Source: JAUILA01 sp050289805
GTDB lineage: Bacteria > Bacteroidota > Bacteroidia > Cytophagales > Cyclobacteriaceae
Assembly (NCBI GenBank): GCA_050289805.1
Contig: JBNKGL010000008.1
Span: 83,853 to 147,852 of the forward strand
DNA length: 64,000 nt
Direction: 5' to 3'
Position 1 is the stretch's first letter. Each line of letters opens with the position of its first letter. A program made the position numbers and the translations under genes. The notes beneath the pieces were generated by a model. That model was not told where the DNA came from. It saw only the letters and a list, made by a program, of their open reading frames with translations, and did not search any database. Shown here piece by piece: positions 58,681-64,000 of the stretch.

Positions 58681-59284
58681 GTGTATATAGAATCCTGTCG
58701 TGAAGTCTGCTCGGGCGTCCCTGCCAAAATTCCATCAGAAAGGGTGCTACATGATAACCGCCCCATTGATTTGGAAGGGGGAGCACTTCTTCATCGCTGT
58801 ATTTGTCTTCCAGGGCTTTCTGGCGCTCTTCGAGTATGGTCCGGTTTTTTATGGGAGTGCTTTGCGGTGAAGTCCATGCGCCGATCTGGCTGGCTTTCGG
58901 GCGGCTTTGAAAGTACGCCTCACTCGTTTCGCGCGGAACCTTGCTCACCGTTCCCTGGATCCTGACCTGACGTTCGAGTTCGGGCCAGAAAAAAGTAAGC
59001 GAAACTACTGCATTATTTTCCATGTCCCTGCCTTTTGAGCTTTGGTAATTTGTGTAGAATACCATGCCTTTATTCTCAATACCTTTGAGAAGCACAATTC
59101 TGCCAGAGGGAAATCCGTTTTCGCTAACGGTGGAAAGGGTCATGGCATTCGGCTCCATGATCTCGGCGGCCAGAGCTTCTTCGAACCACTTTTCAAACTG
59201 ACGAATCGGGTCTGAATTGACGTGTGTTTCATCAAGGATTTTTTTTGAATATTCTTTCCTTAGATCGGCAATGGAGGATTTCAT
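58640..59284 (-). CDS. pdxH: Pyridoxamine 5'-phosphate oxidase
   Basis: It makes pyridoxal phosphate with FMN as cofactor. From the ATG at 59284 (MKSSIADLRKEYSKK) it has 214 residues, the family length; a start seven codons earlier is possible. FMN- and substrate-binding motifs are GRIVLLKGIENKG, FYTNYQSSKGRD and the C-terminal GRPSRLHDRI with ISRLAP at the end. It is divergent from miaE. Confidence 0.95.
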   Translation of the reverse strand: MKSSIADLRKEYSKKILDETHVNSDPIRQFEKWFEEALAAEIMEPNAMTLSTVSENGFPSGRIVLLKGIENKGMVFYTNYQSSKGRDMENNAVVSLTFFWPELERQVRIQGTVSKVPRETSEAYFQSRPKASQIGAWTSPQSTPIKNRTILEERQKALEDKYSDEEVLPLPNQWGGYHVAPFLMEFWQGRPSRLHDRILYTLANDEWKISRLAP

Positions 59285-59355
59285 AACGTATTTTTTTCTC
59301 CTCAAATATATCGATTAATTTTCCTTTGAAGGCGGGATTTCCTAAGATTGATAAC

Positions 59356-59940
59356 ATGAAATTAAGCATAGAACTAGAAAGTGAGAGTTCACCGGAATGG
59401 GTGAAAACGGTGATGTCGGATTTCGACAATTTTCTTTTAGACCATGCCCATTGTGAGCGTAAGGCAAGTGCGATGGCTATGAGCCTGGTTGCAAAGTACC
59501 CGGATCGGCTGGAAATAATTCCTGAATTGATTGATACAGCAGTTGAGGAACTGGAACATTTCAGGTCGGTATATGAAGTAATGCAATCCAGGGGATTATC
59601 GCTGCCCCATGAAATTCCCGGGGATCCATATGTGAAGGCCCTTGTGGATTTTTGCCGAAGCGGGAGGGAAGAACGGTTTCTGGACAGGCTTCTGGTCGCG
59701 TCGGTGGTTGAATGCCGGGGCGCTGAGCGCTTCCGCCTGATCTATGAGGCGCTTCCGGAGGGTGAGCTCAAGAAGTTTTACCATGATTTGTGGGCTTCAG
59801 AAGCGAAACATGGCCATATTTTTGTAAAAATGGCCCTTAATTATTTTGATGAAACGGAGGTTTATAGTAGGTTGAAGGAAATAAACCACCAGGAATCGTT
59901 GATTCTGGCTGATTTACCGCTCAAAGCTGCATTACACTGA
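59356..59940 (+). CDS. miaE: tRNA-(ms2io6A)-hydroxylase (MiaE family)
   Basis: A di-iron four-helix-bundle protein that hydroxylates the isopentenyl group of ms2i6A37 in tRNA. The iron ligands fit HAHCERKASAMAMSL, the EELEHF helix, the Glu in VVECRGAERF and SEAKHGHIF. I start at the ATG at 59356 (MKLSIELESESSPEW), giving 194 residues; an in-frame TTG at 59326 would overlap the pdxH promoter region. The YqgE-family gene follows after one base. Confidence 0.9.
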   Translation: MKLSIELESESSPEWVKTVMSDFDNFLLDHAHCERKASAMAMSLVAKYPDRLEIIPELIDTAVEELEHFRSVYEVMQSRGLSLPHEIPGDPYVKALVDFCRSGREERFLDRLLVASVVECRGAERFRLIYEALPEGELKKFYHDLWASEAKHGHIFVKMALNYFDETEVYSRLKEINHQESLILADLPLKAALH

Positions 59941-59941
59941 T

Positions 59942-60517
59942 ATGGATTATTTTAAATTCAATAATGAAGTACCACCGCAAAAAGGATCATTTTTGATCTC
60001 AGAACCTTTCTTGCCCGATCCGAATTTTGAGCGGACCGTTGTACTTCTGTGTGAGCATAATGAAGACGGTTCTTTTGGCTTCGTACTGAATAAGCCATCC
60101 CAGGTGAAAGTAAATGAGATCATGGAGGATCTCGATGAACTTGATGCGACCGTATTTGTTGGAGGACCTGTTCAGCAGAATACACTTCATTTCGTTCACA
60201 GGTCGGATAAAATTGAAGGAGGAACGGAAATTACCCCGGGTCTTTTCTGGGGTGGGAATTTTGATCAACTCACCTTTCTGGGCCAGGAAGGTCTAATCGA
60301 TATTAATAATTTCAGGTTTTTTGCTGGGTACTCCGGATGGTCTGAAGGACAGCTGGAAGAAGAGCTCAAAGCCAACTCATGGATTGTCACCCCGCCGGCA
60401 AGTGCGGACCTTATCTTCGACTCGGATGTGGACAGTCTATGGAAAACCGTATTAAAACAGCTTGGAGGTCGATTTCACGTGTATTCAAATTATCCTACCG
60501 ACCCAAGACTTAATTGA
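59942..60517 (+). CDS. YqgE/AlgH family protein
   Basis: A 191-residue protein of the DUF179 family. It has the conserved opening KGSFLISEPFLPDPNFERTVV, then LCEHNEDGSFGFVLNKP, FVGGPVQQNTLHFVH and AGYSGWSEGQLEEE. The family is widespread and its function remains unclear; a transcriptional role was proposed for AlgH. It follows miaE by one base, so they are co-transcribed. Confidence 0.93.
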   Translation: MDYFKFNNEVPPQKGSFLISEPFLPDPNFERTVVLLCEHNEDGSFGFVLNKPSQVKVNEIMEDLDELDATVFVGGPVQQNTLHFVHRSDKIEGGTEITPGLFWGGNFDQLTFLGQEGLIDINNFRFFAGYSGWSEGQLEEELKANSWIVTPPASADLIFDSDVDSLWKTVLKQLGGRFHVYSNYPTDPRLN

Positions 60518-60561
60518 ATGATTTTAGTATTTTTACAGTTATAGAGGTGTAATAAAATTGT

Positions 60562-62820
60562 ATGGCCCAGGATAAGGATTTAGAAGAGAAAGATGTGAGG
60601 GCGGCGTTGGAGGATGCCGAAAAGTTAAATGGCACCCCCAAGTCCAAAACAGAGTCAGACGAAGAGCCTCTGGCCGATACAGCTGCGTCCGGGGCTGATG
60701 ACAGTTATGCTAAACCTGAAGCCGAATCAGCCGATCATTCCGTCGACGAACCGGCACCCCCTGCCGGTGATGAAGCAGCGAAAGAACCTATAGAAAATAA
60801 AGCTGAGGTCGACACTACCGAAGACACAAAGGATATTCCCGCAGCCGATGTCACTGAGAAAAATGAAATGTCGGACGGGGAACCCGAAACCAGGGATCAT
60901 ACGGAAGAAGAAGATGTAGAGAAAGCGGTTAGTCCTGAAGTTACCGGTAAATCCGATGACAAGGAGGAAAAAGTGGAAGCCACAGATCAGTCGGCAGCAG
61001 AAGCAACTGACAGCACTGAAGAAGAAACCGCAGAGGAAAAAAAGGTTGCCCTGGAATCTGAGCATGATCTGAAGGAAAAGGATGATGACGAAGATCACGA
61101 GGACGATGAGGTGGATTACAGCCATTTGTCGAGAAAAGAGCTTGTGGATGTCATCAAGGAATTGGCAAAAGCCGATAATGTGATTCTGGCAGAAAAGAAG
61201 GCACGGGAAGTGAAGCACTTCTTTGATGAGTTCAGATCAACCGAACGGCAGGAAGCACTTGAAAAATTTATCGCTGAAGGTGGTGAAGAGGGAGACTTTG
61301 CTTATCGCCCGGATGAACTGACATTACGTTTTGACGCGAATTATCAATTAATTCGTGACAGAAAGCACGATTATACCAAAAACAGGGAGCGTCAGAAAGA
61401 CGAGAACCTGAAGAAGAAGGAGGATATTCTCGAGCGCCTCCGTGAGTTTGTGGATTCTGAGGAAACGAACATCAGTTTCGACACTTTCAAGAAATTCCAG
61501 GAGGAATGGAAGAATGTTGGTCCCGTACCCGGAGCCTATGCACGGAGTATGTGGGCGAATTACAATGCATTGATCGACCGGTTTTATGACAACCGGAGCA
61601 TATATTATGAGCTGAAAGAGCTGGACCGCCGTAAGAACCTGGAATCCAAGCTTGAGCTTTGCGAAAAAGCGGAAGCACTGTTGGAGAAAAAGCAGATTTC
61701 GGAAGCGGTAAAAGAGCTGAACGAACTTCACCATGAATTCAAGCATATCGGACCTGTACCCAAGGAGGAGCAGGAACCCTTGTGGCAGCGATTCAAAGCG
61801 GCATCTGATGCAGTGTATGAGCGGCGCAAGGAGTTTGTCGATAAGTTAAAAGGTGAGCTTGAAGAAAACCTTACCATTAAGGCGGCCCTGGCAGATCAGG
61901 TAGAAGCGTTTGAGAAATTTGATTCAGACCGGATTAAGGCCTGGAACGAAAAGACCAAGGAAATCCTGGAAATCCAGAAGAAGTGGGAAAACACGGGAGG
62001 ACTACCGCGGGCTCAGGCAAAGGAGATCAATAAAAAATTCTGGTCGGCCTTCAAGACTTTCTTCAGCAACAAGAATCATTTCTTCAAGAAGCTTGATGCC
62101 GAGCGTGAGGCCAACCTGGAAAAGAAGCAGGCCATGGTGAAGCAGGCGCTTGAATTGAAGGAGAGTGAGGATTTTCAGGAAACCGCTGAAAAGCTTAAGG
62201 AGCTGCAGCGGCAATGGCGTGACGTCGGGCCAGTCCCCGGCAAGTACCGGGAATCGGTGTATAAAGAGTTCAAAGCTGCCTGTGATGCGTTTTTTGAGCG
62301 TAAGCGGGCCTCAAGGGATGATGCGTCGAAAGAATACGTAGCGAACCTGGAGAAGAAAAAAGAGATTTGTAAGAAAATCCAGGCCTTGGCCAAGGGAGAC
62401 GGGGATCATGTCGAGAAATTCAAGAAATTCCAGGAGGAGTATAATGAAACCGGATTCGTCCCCAAGAAGAATATCAGCGAGATTCGTGATCTGTATACGA
62501 AGGCTGTAGATACCTACATCAAGAGCCTGGAGACGCTGGATGATGATCAGAAGGAAAAGCTGCGCATTGAAAATGAGGTAAGTGATATTTTACACAGTCC
62601 GAATGCCGATCAAAAGCTTTACCGCAAGGAGCAGTCGTTGCGTAAGCAGATCAGTTCAATCGAAAATGACATTGCGGTGTGGAAGAATAACCTTGAGTTT
62701 TTTGCCGACAGCAAGAAAGCGAATAAGCTGAAGGATGAGTTCCAGGCGAAAATCGATTCTGCCGCTGATGAGCTCCAGCACCTGAAAAAGCAGTTGCGCA
62801 TCATACGCACTGCTGGCTGA
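60562..62820 (+). CDS. DUF349 repeat protein with acidic N-terminal tail
   Basis: The 752-residue protein has a very acidic low-complexity region over the first 190 residues (KEEKVEATDQSAAEATDST). Five DUF349 helical repeats follow, each with a W/Y-x4-G-(P/G/F)-(V/L)-P mark: EWKNVGPVPGAY, EFKHIGPVPKEE, KWENTGGLPRAQ, QWRDVGPVPGKY and EYNETGFVPKKN. The C-terminal 100 residues are coiled coil. It has no signal peptide. The family is typical of Bacteroidota and its role is not known. It runs on toward the HAD phosphatase gene, 26 bases on. Confidence 0.9.
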   Translation: MAQDKDLEEKDVRAALEDAEKLNGTPKSKTESDEEPLADTAASGADDSYAKPEAESADHSVDEPAPPAGDEAAKEPIENKAEVDTTEDTKDIPAADVTEKNEMSDGEPETRDHTEEEDVEKAVSPEVTGKSDDKEEKVEATDQSAAEATDSTEEETAEEKKVALESEHDLKEKDDDEDHEDDEVDYSHLSRKELVDVIKELAKADNVILAEKKAREVKHFFDEFRSTERQEALEKFIAEGGEEGDFAYRPDELTLRFDANYQLIRDRKHDYTKNRERQKDENLKKKEDILERLREFVDSEETNISFDTFKKFQEEWKNVGPVPGAYARSMWANYNALIDRFYDNRSIYYELKELDRRKNLESKLELCEKAEALLEKKQISEAVKELNELHHEFKHIGPVPKEEQEPLWQRFKAASDAVYERRKEFVDKLKGELEENLTIKAALADQVEAFEKFDSDRIKAWNEKTKEILEIQKKWENTGGLPRAQAKEINKKFWSAFKTFFSNKNHFFKKLDAEREANLEKKQAMVKQALELKESEDFQETAEKLKELQRQWRDVGPVPGKYRESVYKEFKAACDAFFERKRASRDDASKEYVANLEKKKEICKKIQALAKGDGDHVEKFKKFQEEYNETGFVPKKNISEIRDLYTKAVDTYIKSLETLDDDQKEKLRIENEVSDILHSPNADQKLYRKEQSLRKQISSIENDIAVWKNNLEFFADSKKANKLKDEFQAKIDSAADELQHLKKQLRIIRTAG

Positions 62821-62846
62821 TCCTATCACCCTTACACCCCGGCCGT

Positions 62847-63470
62847 TTGAAGAAAGCTATATTTCTTGACCTGGATAATACCGTTTACCCGGTTGCGTCA
62901 ATCGGGGAGGTGTTATTTGCCCCATTGTTTAAATTAATCGATGAGTCAGGCGAATTTACAGGTGAAATCCAGGATGTCCGGAATGATATCATGCGTAAGC
63001 CATTTCAACTTGTCGCTGATATCTATCATTTTAGCGAGCACCTTCGGAATTCCGGTATTGAGCTTCTTGCGGAACTGGAATATAATCAGCCTGTACTTAC
63101 CTTTCCCGATTATGCGTACATCCGGGCAATTGAGTTGCCCAGGTTCCTGGTGACTACGGGGTTTGAGAAAATGCAACGGAGCAAGGTTTCCATGCTGGGC
63201 ATCGGTCCGGATTTTGAAGAGGTTCATATTGTTGATCCTGCTGTCTCAAGCTTAACCAAGCGTGATGTTTTTCAGGATATATTAAGCCGGTTTCAATGGG
63301 ATGCCGTTGACGTGGTTGTTATTGGGGACGATCCGGGATCGGAGATTGCTGCCGCGCACGATCTCGGCATCGAGACAGTGCTTTATACGCGTGCCGGTGT
63401 AAGTTCCGGCGGTGGAGCAACCCATGTGATCGGTGACTTTTCTGAGCTGGCAATGATATTTGGATGGTGA
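62847..63470 (+). CDS. HAD-superfamily hydrolase
   Basis: A phosphatase-like protein of 207 residues with motif I FLDLDNTVYPV (DxDxT), motif III in SLTKRDVFQDIL and motif IV VVIGDDPGSEIAAA. The start is TTG at 62847; no ATG precedes the motif. The cap is small and helical, as in the pyrimidine-nucleotidase-like group. The substrate is not known. No terminator is clear after it; the repeat region begins at 63494. Confidence 0.82.
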   Translation: MKKAIFLDLDNTVYPVASIGEVLFAPLFKLIDESGEFTGEIQDVRNDIMRKPFQLVADIYHFSEHLRNSGIELLAELEYNQPVLTFPDYAYIRAIELPRFLVTTGFEKMQRSKVSMLGIGPDFEEVHIVDPAVSSLTKRDVFQDILSRFQWDAVDVVVIGDDPGSEIAAAHDLGIETVLYTRAGVSSGGGATHVIGDFSELAMIFGW

Positions 63471-63493
63471 TCTCTTATTAATATTAATTAGTT

Positions 63494-63517
63494 GGTCGTA
63501 TGTGGGAACCTACGACC
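63494..63517. repeat. Short inverted repeat GGTCGTA/TACGACC
   Basis: Perfect 7-base arms with a 10-base centre. The arms are the same as those of the larger palindrome 22 bases downstream, so this looks like a shortened copy of that element. Confidence 0.7.
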
Positions 63518-63538
63518 AGAAAGCCATAAAATTTACCT

Positions 63539-63584
63539 GGTCGTAGATTCCTCCCGAAGGGATGCCATTGGCATATCTACGACC
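63539..63584. repeat. Complex palindromic element with two inner hairpins
   Basis: Outer arms GGTCGTAGAT and ATCTACGACC (10 bp, perfect) enclose two small hairpins, CCC-GAA-GGG and ATGCCA-T-TGGCAT. It can fold as a three-way cruciform and resembles a REP-type or miniature mobile element. Confidence 0.8.
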
Positions 63585-63640
63585 GTGATGAAAAATAAAC
63601 CATATATTGATGTCTCTGAGATATTTGGATGGTGACACCA

Positions 63641-63688
63641 GAGATCCCGGATCGGCTCCGGCCTTCGCCGGAGACAGTCCGGGATGAC
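63641..63688 (+). repeat. REP-like nested palindrome, copy 1
   Basis: The element starts GAGATCCCGG and ends CCGGGATGAC. Outer arms are ATCCCGGA/TCCGGGAT, and inner arms CTCCGGC/GCCGGAG with a CTTC loop. Its ends match known abundant intergenic repeats of the GTCATCCCG...GGGATCTC type. Confidence 0.85.
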
Positions 63689-63737
63689 GGTAGAAGAGTA
63701 CGGTTTCTACCCATAGTACGTCCCTTCACCTCTGATC

Positions 63738-63787
63738 GTCATCCCGGTAGAACTCCGGGTTTAGCCCGGAGTCGGGCCGGGATCTCT
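63738..63787 (-). repeat. REP-like nested palindrome, copy 2 (inverted)
   Basis: The same element as copy 1 on the opposite strand: it begins GTCATCCCGG and ends CCGGGATCTC. Outer arms are ATCCCGG/CCGGGAT and inner arms ACTCCGGG/CCCGGAGT. The two copies face each other 49 bases apart. Confidence 0.85.
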
Positions 63788-63793
63788 TCACGT

Positions 63794-63970
63794 AGCGTAC
63801 CTTCGGCACGCATTACGGAATCTCTGCTATTGGTCTACACAGGGAGCGTACCTTTGGCACGCATTATGGAATCTCTGCTATTGGTCTACACAGGGAGCGT
63901 ACCTTCGGCACGCGTTGCTAAACCATGGCCATTGGTTCTACAGATGGAGCGTACCTTTGGCACGCACGCT
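63794..63970 (+). repeat. 51-52 bp tandem repeat, about 3.5 copies
   Basis: Units begin AGCGTACC at 63794, 63845, 63896 and 63948 (periods 51, 51 and 52). Each carries the imperfect hairpin GCGTACC-TTY-GGCACGC. Units 1 and 2 are nearly identical over their full length, unit 3 diverges in its second half, and unit 4 is cut short. The rest of the window to 64000 shows nothing else. Confidence 0.9.
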
Positions 63971-64000
63971 GCTGAAATCACAGTTTATGCTTCACATTCT

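Noticed and set aside
60727..61218. 163-residue minus-strand frame rich in Phe, Leu and Ile, like a membrane protein
   Set aside because: It is the reverse complement of the acidic Glu/Lys-rich tail of the DUF349 protein; such hydrophobic shadows are expected.

Overview
The window comes from a Bacteroidota chromosome, most likely a marine or soil Cytophagia-type organism (the class is an inference). The signs are: C-terminal type IX secretion (T9SS) sorting domains on secreted enzymes, a PorP/SprF protein, an OmpA/TPR/PD40 partner and a CHU_C cargo, SprB-type repeats, a NUDIX-fold sugar regulator, few Shine-Dalgarno sequences, and at least one clean TTTG-N20-TAnnTTTG promoter (before the superoxide dismutase gene). 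I see no tRNA, rRNA, CRISPR array, prophage or insertion sequence.

Layout. 1-5.3 kb: the 3' part of an ASPIC/UnbV-vanadium haloperoxidase fusion, then a two-subunit molybdenum hydroxylase of the isoquinoline oxidoreductase type. 5.3-14.7 kb: an FtsX-like permease; then a minus-strand run of a heme/SprB lipoprotein, a second haloperoxidase, a BamA/TamA-like barrel and a PlsC-like acyltransferase; and a separately terminated outer-membrane barrel gene. 14.8-16.9 kb: a histidine kinase/response regulator pair and a tiny Cys-rich gene behind a palindrome. 17-27.7 kb: sugar metabolism, with galK-galT and a sodium-solute symporter, then a NUDIX regulator divergent from xylB-xylA across a strong palindrome, then pyruvate phosphate dikinase. 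Galactose and xylose would enter glycolysis and the pentose phosphate pathway, and the dikinase would link pyruvate and PEP.

27.7-35.1 kb: an M20 peptidase, thioredoxin plus rhodanese, two tiny genes, a PQQ dehydrogenase with a cytochrome c insert, a three-His-box desaturase, and a P-loop kinase with a coiled-coil partner. 35.1-45.3 kb, the most accessory-looking part: a secreted FecR-like protein, a secreted TPR-CHAT protease-like protein whose start codon sits just behind a strong terminator hairpin, and the convergent, translationally coupled CHU_C/PorP/OmpA locus. 45.4-63.5 kb is mostly housekeeping: VOC lipoprotein, sodC, dapA, ligA, M1 peptidase, xseB-xseA, universal stress protein, aminotransferase, orphan response regulator, glycosyltransferase, pdxH, miaE, a YqgE-family gene, a DUF349 protein and a HAD phosphatase.

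The last 530 bases have no gene and are packed with palindromic and tandem repeats of three families.

The points most worth following up are the secreted CHAT/FecR-like pair with its hairpin, the haloperoxidase cluster with a heme lipoprotein, the palindrome-controlled 49-residue Cys-rich protein, the hairpin leader of the orphan response regulator, and the terminal repeat cluster. No similarity search could be run. Family names rest on recognised motifs and gene layout.
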